DNA of 32,776 nt from Actinobacteria bacterium UBA3028 (GTDB lineage: Bacteria > Actinomycetota > Actinomycetes > Nanopelagicales > Nanopelagicaceae). The notes beneath the pieces were generated by a model, which was not told where the DNA came from, did no database searches, and saw nothing but the letters and a program-made list of their open reading frames with translations. Below, in pieces: positions 8,752-16,545 of this stretch; the first letter of the stretch is position 1; every line of letters starts with the position of its first letter. The DNA lies in contig DFDL01000037.1 of NCBI GenBank assembly GCA_002367715.1, positions 8,652 to 41,427 on the forward strand. The letters run 5' to 3'. Both the position numbers and the translations under genes were made by a program.

Positions 8752-10275
8752 TCACACAAGCAGCTCCATGCCTTCACGTAGCGCAAAGGCCATTTCAACA
8801 TCGCTTCGACTAGGAATTACATGCCCATTTGAATCTGCAATACTCCAAGAGATACGGAGAACTTTGTGAAATCCTCTAGCACTTAGCCGTTCATTATCTA
8901 ATTCGCTATGTAAGAAGCTCATTGCCGATCGCTCTGCTCTAAATCGCTTTCGAAGTTGGCTCGGTGGTATCTGAGAATTTAACTTCCAAGTGCAATCTTG
9001 GAATCTTTCGTCAGCCGTTTTTCGAGCTTGGATTACTCGCTCACGAACAGTCGCACTAGATTCTCCCAGCTCCTCACTTGCTAATTCAATTCGGCTTGGT
9101 GAATCAACAAAGACTCGAAGGTCGATGCGGTCTAGTAGTGGCCCTGAAAGCCGTTGCCGATAGCGTCTAATAGCAATCTGGGTACAAGTGCAGCTTCGTC
9201 CTCTGCCACTAAATCGACCACAAGGGCAAGGGTTTGCAGCTAAGACCAACATAAACCTTGCTGGGTAAGTTATTGAACCAATTGCTCTAGAGATAGTTAC
9301 GTTGCCAGATTCAAGTGGCTGTCGCAGTGAATCGAGTACTCCTCTTGCACATTCCGGGGCTTCATCAATAAATAGAACTCCTTGGTGCGCCAGAGATGTA
9401 GCCCCTGGGCGAATTGCATGTGTGCCACCACCAATCATTGCTGGCGCAGTAGTTGTGTGATGTGGCGCAACAAATGGCGGCAATTTTGAAAGTAAATCTC
9501 GATCCAAAAGTGTTCCGGCGATCGAATGAATCGCAGTTACTTCAAGAATTGAATCCTCAGTTAGCGGTGGAAGGATAGATGGAATTCGCTCTGCCAACAT
9601 GGTCTTTCCGGTACCAGGCGGTCCAATAAAAAGCAGGTGATGCAGACCGATGGCGGCGATCTCAAGTGCTTTTCTGGCACCCACCTGGCCTGCAACATCG
9701 CACAAATCTAGGAAGTAATCGTTCTGTGCAACGCTGCTTGTATCTGGAAATATTGGAGTTAGCTCGCCTCGCAGGTAAGCGATTGCCTCATTTAGCGAAG
9801 TGACAGGTACAACTTCGATTCCAGATATACATCTCGCTTCGGCATAATTTTTAAGTGGAACTAACGCTCTCTTAAAACCGCTCTTCTTTGCCGACAACAC
9901 AGCAGGTAGGACTCCGCGTACCTCTCGTACCTGGCCATCTAGTGAAAGCTCACCTAAATAGATTGCACTTTCTGGTTCATCTTTTGGGATTCGACCTTGT
10001 GCCATAAGAATTGTTATCGCAATTGGAAGGTCAAAAGCCGATCCACTCTTTGGTAGCCAAGCTGGCGAGAGTGAGACTGTGACTTTCTTATTTGGCCACG
10101 ACTCTCCACTATTTACTAGCGCCGCCCGAACTCGATCTCTAGATTCACTGAGCGCTGCATCTGGTAGACCGAGAAGAATGTAACTTGGTAGCCCATCGGA
10201 GATATCTACCTCTACCTCAATTAGATTTCCAATTAATCCGCTAAGTGAGATGCTCGAAGTTACGGCCAACGCCAT
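8752..10275 (-). CDS. comM: YifB/ComM Mg-chelatase-like AAA+ ATPase
   Basis: AAA+ helicase-like protein that, in Vibrio and Haemophilus ComM, promotes branch migration during integration of transformed DNA. The 507 aa protein has an N-terminal Lon-like fold (about residues 1-170), Walker A GPPGTGKT at 218-225, Walker B VLFIDEAPE, a Cys cluster PCPCGRFSGRGRSCTC, and the C-terminal Mg-chelatase lid (LRVFVDSPSR onward). The start codon overlaps the last base of the yraN stop (TGATG), and its stop overlaps the dprA region. This suggests tight coupling of yraN-comM-dprA. Confidence 0.95.
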   Translation of the reverse strand: MALAVTSSISLSGLIGNLIEVEVDISDGLPSYILLGLPDAALSESRDRVRAALVNSGESWPNKKVTVSLSPAWLPKSGSAFDLPIAITILMAQGRIPKDEPESAIYLGELSLDGQVREVRGVLPAVLSAKKSGFKRALVPLKNYAEARCISGIEVVPVTSLNEAIAYLRGELTPIFPDTSSVAQNDYFLDLCDVAGQVGARKALEIAAIGLHHLLFIGPPGTGKTMLAERIPSILPPLTEDSILEVTAIHSIAGTLLDRDLLSKLPPFVAPHHTTTAPAMIGGGTHAIRPGATSLAHQGVLFIDEAPECARGVLDSLRQPLESGNVTISRAIGSITYPARFMLVLAANPCPCGRFSGRGRSCTCTQIAIRRYRQRLSGPLLDRIDLRVFVDSPSRIELASEELGESSATVRERVIQARKTADERFQDCTWKLNSQIPPSQLRKRFRAERSAMSFLHSELDNERLSARGFHKVLRISWSIADSNGHVIPSRSDVEMAFALREGMELLV

Positions 10276-10634
10276 CAGAGAACTGCAATTCGATAATCAA
10301 TCTCGATCTTCTCGCCCTTTGAAATTAAAACTGCTGCGGCATCAATTCGGTATTCAAAGCCCCATTTATGGTTGATTGTCAGCCAAGCAAGCGCAAGTCT
10401 CTGCAATCGATAGGCTTTCTCCTTTGTTATTGCTTCAAGCGGGTGGCCAAAGGCGACACTTGTTCGAGTTTTCACCTCAACAAAAACTACAACTCCAAAT
10501 TCGGTTATTGCTACTAAATCAATTTCCCCCTCTTTGATGCGCCAGTTTCTATCTAGAATCTCATAATTTCGATTTAAGAGATACTTGGCTACAAAATCCT
10601 CACCAAGTGCTCCTATCAATTGTTTTGTCCCCAT
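10275..10634 (-). CDS. yraN: YraN/UPF0102 family nuclease-fold protein
   Basis: Small (119 aa) protein of the UPF0102 family, with an endonuclease-like fold related to Holliday-junction resolvases. Visible are the N-terminal GEDFVAKYLL helix, then NWRIKEGEIDLVA and VVFVEVKTRTS, which supply the E-(x)n-D...E-x-K active-site pattern. Its precise role is not established; constant linkage with comM and dprA suggests DNA processing. A TAACCT box 9 bp before the ATG is a possible -10 for a near-leaderless internal promoter. The 66-bp gap to rnhB is too short for another gene. Many actinobacteria have a DUF2469 gene in that position, and it is absent here. Confidence 0.92.
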   Translation of the reverse strand: MGTKQLIGALGEDFVAKYLLNRNYEILDRNWRIKEGEIDLVAITEFGVVVFVEVKTRTSVAFGHPLEAITKEKAYRLQRLALAWLTINHKWGFEYRIDAAAVLISKGEKIEIDYRIAVL

Positions 10635-10700
10635 AGTTGGGAGAGGTTAGATTAATTCTAAATATCTTGAGCGGCGCTTTACTACTGCTGTGGGGCTGGC

Positions 10701-11309
10701 CTACTTGTTAATTATGGCTCTGATATTCGCGAAAGATTTGCGATGAATCTCGCTGACACCAAGTTTGGCTAAAGCTTGGGAATGCCCAGCTGTTATATAT
10801 CCCTTATGTTTTGCCAGGCCATATCCCGGATAGAGCTTATCTAGCCTTATAAGTTCGCGATCGCGATAAACCTTTGCCAATATTGATGCTGCGCTTATAG
10901 AAACTGCAACTTGATCGCCCTTCCAGACTGCAAGATTTGGAATCGCCAGTCCTTCGATTGCATATCCATCGGTTAGAACATATTCAGGTTTAATTTCGAG
11001 TGAATGGATTGCCCGTCTCATGCCCTCTAAATTAGATTTGTGGAGGCCAAATTCATCAATTTCTGTAACTGAGATTTCAACTATTGAATAACTTAAGGCC
11101 TCTTCAACTATTACATCGAAAAGCTCTTCTCGTACCTTTTCAGATAGAGATTTGGAATCTGCAACTCTGGTTAGTTTTGGCGAAAATGGATCTCTCAGAA
11201 TAACAGCGGCGATTACAAGTGGCCCGGCACAAGGACCTCGTCCTGCTTCATCAACGCCGGCAATCTGCCTTATACCTGCTGCAACTAGGGTGGTTTCGAT
11301 CTGCTTCAA
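10701..11309 (-). CDS. rnhB: Ribonuclease HII
   Basis: Removes ribonucleotides and RNA primers from DNA/RNA hybrids. The 202 aa protein is of standard length. The N-terminal GVDEAGRGPCAGP supplies the DEG active site (Asp20, Glu21). A third acidic residue lies in LTDGYAI, the fourth in the SILAKVYRDREL segment. It starts 10 bp after lepB and belongs to the rplS-lepB-rnhB run conserved in actinobacteria. Confidence 0.96.
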   Translation of the reverse strand: MKQIETTLVAAGIRQIAGVDEAGRGPCAGPLVIAAVILRDPFSPKLTRVADSKSLSEKVREELFDVIVEEALSYSIVEISVTEIDEFGLHKSNLEGMRRAIHSLEIKPEYVLTDGYAIEGLAIPNLAVWKGDQVAVSISAASILAKVYRDRELIRLDKLYPGYGLAKHKGYITAGHSQALAKLGVSEIHRKSFANIRAIINK

Positions 11310-11319
11310 AGTCTTCTAA

Positions 11320-12003
11320 CTACTTACTTTTAGTAACTGCTACCTCTGATAAATCGCCACCGACACTTAAGAATTTAAGGTGGTTAAATGGCCACACAAC
11401 GAAGGTTGCTCTACCAACTACAGATGAAAGCGGAACCATTCCTTGGTGAATATCATCGGTATGAAATCTAGAGTCAGCACTTGCGCCTCGATGATCACCC
11501 ATAACCCAGATAAAACCATCTGGAATATCCACATCAAACTCTGCGCTACTTGGTTTATCTCCTGGAAAGATATACGGCTCTTTAACTGAGACTCCATTGA
11601 CTACTAGGTAACCTTTGCTATCACAACATTTAATGCTGTCGCCCGCTACGCCAATGGTCCGCTTGATTAGATACTGTTTTGCTGGATCTGGAAGTACGCC
11701 AACAGCTTCTAATCCGCTCTTTATTATTTGAATTGCTTTGGGATCGGTGTTAACGCTTGGAGCTCCGAGCCAATCAGCAGGATCGCGAAATACAACTACC
11801 TCCCCGCGCTTGATTTCGCTGAAAAAACTTGCAAGTTTATTTACTGCAATGCGGTCGCCAACTTGCAGCGTGTTCTCCATCGATCCTGATGGAATGAAGA
11901 AAAAGTGGAGAAAGAAGGTCTTTAGAATCACTGAGACAATCAAAGCCGAAACGATGATGATTGGTAGTTCGCGTAACAGCGAACCCTTCTTTGGAGCACG
12001 CAT
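11320..12003 (-). CDS. lepB: Signal peptidase I
   Basis: Membrane serine peptidase that removes signal peptides from exported proteins. The 227 aa protein has one N-terminal transmembrane segment (about residues 12-36), then box B FIPSGSMENTL with catalytic Ser41, VGDRIAVNK, the catalytic Lys114 in LIKRTIGVAGD, and the box E motif GDHRGASADSR. The catalytic domain faces the outside. It is 26 bp downstream of rplS and 10 bp upstream of rnhB, so it is likely expressed with the ribosomal protein. A CCD motif near residue 127 in the insert domain could form a disulfide; this is inference. Confidence 0.96.
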   Translation of the reverse strand: MRAPKKGSLLRELPIIIVSALIVSVILKTFFLHFFFIPSGSMENTLQVGDRIAVNKLASFFSEIKRGEVVVFRDPADWLGAPSVNTDPKAIQIIKSGLEAVGVLPDPAKQYLIKRTIGVAGDSIKCCDSKGYLVVNGVSVKEPYIFPGDKPSSAEFDVDIPDGFIWVMGDHRGASADSRFHTDDIHQGMVPLSSVVGRATFVVWPFNHLKFLSVGGDLSEVAVTKSK

Positions 12004-12029
12004 TTAAATTAAACGCACTTAGATTTTAA

Positions 12030-12587
12030 TTACGCTTCTGGAGTTGTTTGCGCAGCCGATTCAACTGTTTCAGCGCTCTCAACAACTTCAACAGTCTCAA
12101 CTGGCGCTTGCTCTGCAACCGTTTCAACTACTTCGTCGATAACTACTTCATCAATAACTTCTGCAACGACTGGCGCTGCAACGACTGCGGCAGCTGCAAC
12201 CACTGGCGCTGCAATAACCTCTTCAACAATAAATTCGCCGCCAACTCCACGACGCTCTTTAATTTTTGCTGCCTTACCGCGAAGATCGCGTAGGTAGTAA
12301 AGCTTTGCGCGACGCACATCTCCGCGACGAACCATCTCGTATTTTTCGATAACTGGCGTGTGAACTGGGAAGGTACGTTCTACTCCGACACCGTAAGAGA
12401 GCTTGCGGATTGTGAAAGTTTCGCGAACGCCAGATCCCTGGCGACGAATTACTAGACCTTGGAAAACCTGGATACGGCTCTTGCTACCTTCGATAACTCG
12501 AACGTGGATCTTGATTTCGTCTCCGGAACGGAAGGTTGGAACATCGGAGCGAAGTGAGGCGGCATCAACCGCATCTAACACGTTCAT
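12030..12587 (-). CDS. rplS: 50S ribosomal protein L19 with long acidic C-terminal tail
   Basis: L19 sits at the 30S-50S interface. The core (residues 1-113) is complete and typical: FRSGDEIKIHVRV, the QVFQGLVIRRQGSG loop, RTFPVHTPVIEKYE, and RAKLYYLRDLRGKAAKIKERR. The family usually stops at about 115 residues, but this protein runs to 185. The extra 70 or so residues are built of Ala, Val, Glu, Thr and Pro, strongly acidic and of low complexity. The reading frame is uninterrupted, and lepB follows 26 bp later. An AAGGAAAT ribosome site precedes the ATG. The leader upstream holds a bulged hairpin. Core function is certain; the tail's role is unknown. Confidence 0.96.
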   Translation of the reverse strand: MNVLDAVDAASLRSDVPTFRSGDEIKIHVRVIEGSKSRIQVFQGLVIRRQGSGVRETFTIRKLSYGVGVERTFPVHTPVIEKYEMVRRGDVRRAKLYYLRDLRGKAAKIKERRGVGGEFIVEEVIAAPVVAAAAVVAAPVVAEVIDEVVIDEVVETVAEQAPVETVEVVESAETVESAAQTTPEA

Positions 12588-12630
12588 GGCATTTCCTTTT
12601 CTTTAGTGAAACCTGAGCTTGCTTGATCTT

Positions 12631-12672
12631 GGGCTAAGCCTTGTATATCTTCCCAAAGGCTTGGCAGAGCCC
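12631..12672 (-). promoter_or_regulatory. Bulged stem-loop in the rplS leader
   Basis: On the minus strand GGGCT and AGCCC form an outer 5-bp stem. AAGCCTT and AAGGCTT form an inner 7-bp stem over a 13-nt loop, with a 5-nt bulge (ctgcc) on the 5' side. The structure ends 43 bp before the rplS start and has no T-run after it, so it is not a terminator. A possible -10 (AAGATA, 12674-12679) lies just upstream, which would put the structure at the very 5' end of the mRNA. Autoregulatory leaders are known for several ribosomal proteins; this one I do not recognise. Confidence 0.4.
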
Positions 12673-12747
12673 GTATCTTGCCACAGCCACCCCATTCCGA
12701 CCAATTCGCTCTCTATGGATAGAGTAGATAGGACCGATAGAACCGAG

Positions 12748-13521
12748 CTATCCGATCTCGGAGACCAGCCTCGCGTGGAGATGTGGGCCTGCTGCAATCA
12801 CCATCTCTTTTCCAGCTGGTTGGCCATTTCGCCCGGTAACAAGTGCGCCAGCTTCTGTTGCGATTAACCCACCTGCCGCTAAATCCCATTCATTTAATCC
12901 GAGCTCATAGAAGGCATCGAGTCTTCCCGTTGCAACTAGACAGAGATCCGCGGCGCCAGCACCAATCCGGCGAAGGTCACGAATTTCAAGAAGTAGTTTG
13001 GATGCAATCCGGGCTTGATCGGCGCGATCTTTCAAATCATAAGAGAATCCAGTTCCGATTAGTGCGCGATTAAATTCGACCGGATTGTTGCAACTAATCT
13101 TCTTTCCATTACAACTAGCACCACCATCTTTTGTTGCAGCCCAAAGTGAGTTTATAGATGGGGCATAAACAACTCCGACTTGAACGCCATCACCATCTTT
13201 TGCGGCGATACTCACATTCCATCCTGCTATCCCATAAAAATAATTAACAGTTCCGTCCAGTGGATCAATTACCCAGGTAACTCCCGATTTCGAAGGTATC
13301 GCAGATCCCTCTTCGCCAATAATTCCATCATCTGGTCGGGCTTCTAAGATTTTAGCAACAATCAATTTCTCACTGGCTAAATCCATCTGAGTGGCAAAAT
13401 CGATTGCTGAGGACTTCATCTCTAAATCAAAGACATCAGGCCGAGCCATAAGCAGATCTCCTGCTGCTTTGGCAATATCAGTGGCCAGATCTAGAAGTTC
13501 GGCTTTAATTTCACTCTTCAT
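12748..13521 (-). CDS. suhB: Inositol monophosphatase family protein (SuhB-like)
   Basis: Mg-dependent phosphatase hydrolysing inositol phosphates or related sugar phosphates. Motif 1 WVIDPLDGTVNY gives two metal-ligand Asp residues, the upstream GEEGS gives the Glu ligand, and motif 2 NEWDLAAGGLIATEAG lies near the C-terminus. Two starts are possible: GTG at 13551 (267 aa) and ATG at 13521 (257 aa). I prefer the ATG: family members begin near this point, and TAAATT lies 5 bp upstream, matching the leaderless layout seen elsewhere here. Homologs in actinobacteria make inositol or take part in histidinol phosphate removal; the substrate is not readable. It is divergent from sepH. Confidence 0.92.
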   Translation of the reverse strand: MKSEIKAELLDLATDIAKAAGDLLMARPDVFDLEMKSSAIDFATQMDLASEKLIVAKILEARPDDGIIGEEGSAIPSKSGVTWVIDPLDGTVNYFYGIAGWNVSIAAKDGDGVQVGVVYAPSINSLWAATKDGGASCNGKKISCNNPVEFNRALIGTGFSYDLKDRADQARIASKLLLEIRDLRRIGAGAADLCLVATGRLDAFYELGLNEWDLAAGGLIATEAGALVTGRNGQPAGKEMVIAAGPHLHARLVSEIG

Positions 13522-13583
13522 TAGAGAATTTAACCACTCGTTGCTACCCACATTTTCCCACCCCCTGTGGCAGAGTTACACCC

Positions 13584-14471
13584 GTGAGCGATGAAATATC
13601 TCGAAACCCAGCCGAGCTTAAATTAGTTGGCCGGTCGTCAAGTACTCCCTCAATAGAGCTGGTAGACGCTCAAGGTGAAAAATTTACACTTCCAATTACT
13701 GAAGATTTAAAGTCAGCGATTACGGCGCCAAGGTTGGTCTCGGTTCTGCCCATAGACGAGCGCCCGACTTTTAGCGTTAAAGAGATTCAGGCCAGGCTCC
13801 GCGCTGGCGAGAGTATGGGTTCAATATCTAGAACTACTGATTGGCAGATAGAGAAAATTGAGAAATTCGCCGGACCAATTCTGCAAGAACGCGCATATGT
13901 AATTGAGAACGCACTTAAATCTAATCTCAGTCGCGAAGCAAATTCGCCAATTCTTGAAGATGCCGCGTTTATTCAGCTCTCAAACCACGGCGTGGATATG
14001 GAACTTGTCGAATGGAATAGCCATCGAAATGTTGATGGCACCTGGAAAATTGTTCTCCATTACCCAAATATCGATGGTACGGCGCAGGCAAATTGGAACT
14101 TTGAATTAGGAAATCGAATCCTTACCGCTCTAGATGATTCTGCAAGATGGATTGCTGGGGAAGCAAAAGAATCGCGCCCCAAGACGCAGACTCATGGCTT
14201 TGTAAATTCAAATCAACAAACTCCATTTGCTCCTACTACCCCGCCATCTCTTGCCCCTAGATTAGTTGCAGTTCGCCAAGAGGTAACTGTTACCGAAATA
14301 ACAACTCAAATTGAGAATGAAATTGGAGAAGATGAAGAGTACTTTGCAGAAGAATTAGATATTGACATCGTTGATGAATCAGACCCGGCTAAAGATGGAA
14401 TTGTGACCAGGCCAAAATTGCCATCTTGGGATGACATTATGTTCGGTGGCTCAAAACCTGAAGACGAATAA
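13584..14471 (+). CDS. sepH: Septation protein SepH
   Basis: Actinobacterial cell-division protein that binds FtsZ and promotes filament assembly. The N-terminal domain (about residues 10-100) is well conserved: LKLVGRS, EKFTLPI, RPTFSVKEIQARLRAGE, then a helix-turn-helix-like stretch to IEKIEKFAGPILQERAYV. This is the DUF3071 domain. The middle is a second conserved region (residues 125-195, VEWNSHRNVDGTWKIVLHY). The C-terminal third is acidic and low in complexity and ends in GSKPEDE. The GTG start has CAGAGT 7 bp upstream and no ribosome site, so it is probably leaderless. The stop is 9 bp from the convergent phosphodiesterase gene, its usual neighbour in actinobacteria. Confidence 0.93.
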   Translation: MSDEISRNPAELKLVGRSSSTPSIELVDAQGEKFTLPITEDLKSAITAPRLVSVLPIDERPTFSVKEIQARLRAGESMGSISRTTDWQIEKIEKFAGPILQERAYVIENALKSNLSREANSPILEDAAFIQLSNHGVDMELVEWNSHRNVDGTWKIVLHYPNIDGTAQANWNFELGNRILTALDDSARWIAGEAKESRPKTQTHGFVNSNQQTPFAPTTPPSLAPRLVAVRQEVTVTEITTQIENEIGEDEEYFAEELDIDIVDESDPAKDGIVTRPKLPSWDDIMFGGSKPEDE

Positions 14472-14480
14472 TTCGCAAAA

Positions 14481-15584
14481 TTAATTCTGGTGCGAGAAGA
14501 GCGGAATATCTACTTCTGCCGCTTCCAACCCGCCGTGATGGCCAACCATCTTGCTCTCTTCTTTTATGCGAGAAGGATCGATCAGGATTGCCTCCCCCTT
14601 CGCAATCGCGATTAGATCTCCCATCCGCTCGCTGCTATCTATTGATGTAACTCGGCCAAATAGATTTGCCGATATTGCCTCATCGCGACTTAGAACTTCA
14701 GCCTTTGAACCTAAGAACTCACGCCAAATTGAAACTGTCTCACCAATCGCGCCATTTTTTACATAGATGTGTCGCGCCCTAGGTTCACCACCAACCAGAG
14801 TGACGCTCTGCATTAGTTCATTGTCTTGACCCAGAATTATTTTCTCGCCCACATTTATCATTCCGTGGTCGGCGGTCACCCAGAGTCTTGTCCCCTTAGG
14901 TAGGCGATCTCGAAGTCCTGTTATTAATTCTGCAACTATAGATAGGGCAAGCAGCCATTTCTCAGAGCCGACTCCATCGTCATGGCCTGCGGCATCCAAA
15001 TGATTGATATATACGTAGGAGAACGCTGGCGCGGGCTGCATTGCTGCAACAGTATTCTCAATAATTTCAGCAATCTGATTAGCGCCAAGATACTTTGCCC
15101 CACGCAGCGCTGCTTGGGTGAAACCAGAGCCTTCATATCGTTTCGCTGCAATATGTGAAACTACAATTCCTTGAGCTGTTGCGCGTTCGAAGAGCGTTGG
15201 GACTTTCTGCCAAATTACTGGATCCACGCGCTCATCCCATTTAAGGGAGTTGAGCAGGCGCCCTGGTTCACCACTTCTTGGAACTCGAACTGTGTAACCG
15301 AGCATTCCGTGGACTCCAGGAGGAGCTCCAGTTCCAAGTGATGAGAGATTTGTTGCAGTAGTTGATGGGAAGTGTGAGCCCAAATTAGGAAGCGATTTAA
15401 GTTCATTGAAGATTGGAAATTGTGCGCCATACTGTTTTATGAGCTCGCTACCCATTCCATCAATAAGCAATAAGCATTCACGGGCGCCAGGATTTTCAGC
15501 AAAACCAAGTTCATTTGATGTGCCCGCAACTTGAAGGGAAGCGAAAATGGAATTTGATAGCGCTGCCAAATTCCGTGGATTCAT
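14481..15584 (-). CDS. Alkaline phosphatase superfamily phosphodiesterase/nucleotide pyrophosphatase
   Basis: Member of the type I phosphodiesterase / nucleotide pyrophosphatase branch of the alkaline phosphatase superfamily. Metal and nucleophile motifs are complete: LLLIDGMGSE (Asp42), FPSTTATN with the threonine nucleophile, GYTVRVP, the HLDAAGHDDG pair, TADHGMINVG, and a final GHHGGL. The 367 aa chain has no signal peptide, so it acts in the cytoplasm. It could cleave nucleotide diphosphates or phosphodiesters; the natural substrate is unknown. An AAGATA box lies 5 bp before the ATG with no ribosome site, so the mRNA is probably leaderless. It is divergent from psuG. Confidence 0.9.
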   Translation of the reverse strand: MNPRNLAALSNSIFASLQVAGTSNELGFAENPGARECLLLIDGMGSELIKQYGAQFPIFNELKSLPNLGSHFPSTTATNLSSLGTGAPPGVHGMLGYTVRVPRSGEPGRLLNSLKWDERVDPVIWQKVPTLFERATAQGIVVSHIAAKRYEGSGFTQAALRGAKYLGANQIAEIIENTVAAMQPAPAFSYVYINHLDAAGHDDGVGSEKWLLALSIVAELITGLRDRLPKGTRLWVTADHGMINVGEKIILGQDNELMQSVTLVGGEPRARHIYVKNGAIGETVSIWREFLGSKAEVLSRDEAISANLFGRVTSIDSSERMGDLIAIAKGEAILIDPSRIKEESKMVGHHGGLEAAEVDIPLFSHQN

Positions 15585-15642
15585 GGCGCTATCTTGCCCT
15601 AACTTGAATACCCCTGTTTAACACCTGCCCAATTGCCTGCTG

Positions 15643-15657
15643 TAATCTGCCCTGGTG
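15643..15657 (+). promoter_or_regulatory. Leaderless promoter -10 of psuG
   Basis: TAATCT (15643-15648) lies 6 bp before the GTG start at 15655, and there is no ribosome-binding site between them. The predicted transcription start would be at the initiation codon. No convincing -35 is seen. Confidence 0.5.
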
Positions 15658-16539
15658 ATTAAATATTCGAAGGAAGTTTCCGCCGCCAAGAGTCAGGGCC
15701 GGCCAATTGTTGCTCTCGAATCCACAATTATTTCGCATGGTCTACCCCGTCCGACAAACCTTGAGGTTGCCAGAGAAGTTGAGGAGATTGTTCGAAGCCA
15801 GGGGGCAACGCCAGCAACAATTGCGATCATTGATGGTGAAATCTTCGTTGGCCTGGAAGCAGATCAACTCATTCGCATTGCAAATGATGAGAATATTGTG
15901 AAAGCTTCAACTAGAGATCTTGCAATAATTTGCGCAGCGGGTAGAAGCGCAGCCACAACAGTTGCTGCCACATCTCATATTGCACATCTTGCAGATATTG
16001 ATGTTTTTGCAACTGGTGGTCTTGGCGGTGTGCATCGTGGCAATCTTTATGATGAGTCTGCTGACTTAACTGAATTGGCAAATACCAAAATTATTATTGT
16101 GTGTGCGGGAGTTAAGTCAATTTTAGATGTTGCAGGAACCCTTGAACGGTTGGAGACCCTTGCAATTCCAGTTCTCGGCTTCAAAACTAATAACTTTCCT
16201 GGTTTCTATCTCACCGATTCTGGATTCACAATCGAGCACCGAGTCGAGAGCGTTGGCGAAATTGCAAGAATTTGGGGGCTCCGCCAGAACTTAGCTACAG
16301 ATTCCACGGCGATTATTGTCGCCAATCCAGTTACGAATCAGATGGATTTAAAATTACATAATGAAATTTTGGAGAGTGGTTTAACCCTCGCAACCTCTGG
16401 GCATGTGACTGGTAAAGAGGTAACTCCATTTCTACTTGAGCATTTCCATACAACCAGTAAAGGTGAGTCTCTGCGAGTAAATATCGAAATAATCAGGGCT
16501 AATTCGAAGCTAGCCGCAGAGATTGCCTGCGCCCTCTAG
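15655..16539 (+). CDS. psuG: Pseudouridine-5'-phosphate glycosidase
   Basis: Splits pseudouridine 5'-phosphate into uracil and ribose 5-phosphate (reversible C-C bond cleavage). The 294 aa protein is full length. Family marks are LESTIISHGLPRPTNLEVA with the catalytic Glu, the VGLEADQL segment, KASTRDLAI, FATGGLGGVHRG, VCAGVKSILDV with the Schiff-base lysine, and LETLAIPVLGFKTNNFPGFY. The GTG start is likely leaderless. A PfkB-family kinase gene starts 6 bp after its stop, completing the two-step route in which pseudouridine is first phosphorylated. Confidence 0.95.
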   Translation: MIKYSKEVSAAKSQGRPIVALESTIISHGLPRPTNLEVAREVEEIVRSQGATPATIAIIDGEIFVGLEADQLIRIANDENIVKASTRDLAIICAAGRSAATTVAATSHIAHLADIDVFATGGLGGVHRGNLYDESADLTELANTKIIIVCAGVKSILDVAGTLERLETLAIPVLGFKTNNFPGFYLTDSGFTIEHRVESVGEIARIWGLRQNLATDSTAIIVANPVTNQMDLKLHNEILESGLTLATSGHVTGKEVTPFLLEHFHTTSKGESLRVNIEIIRANSKLAAEIACAL

Positions 16540-16545
16540 GTAACA

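Noticed and set aside
12603..12867. Short open frames in the rplS-suhB gap
   Set aside because: Low-quality frames overlapping the leader and the end of suhB; nothing conserved is visible.
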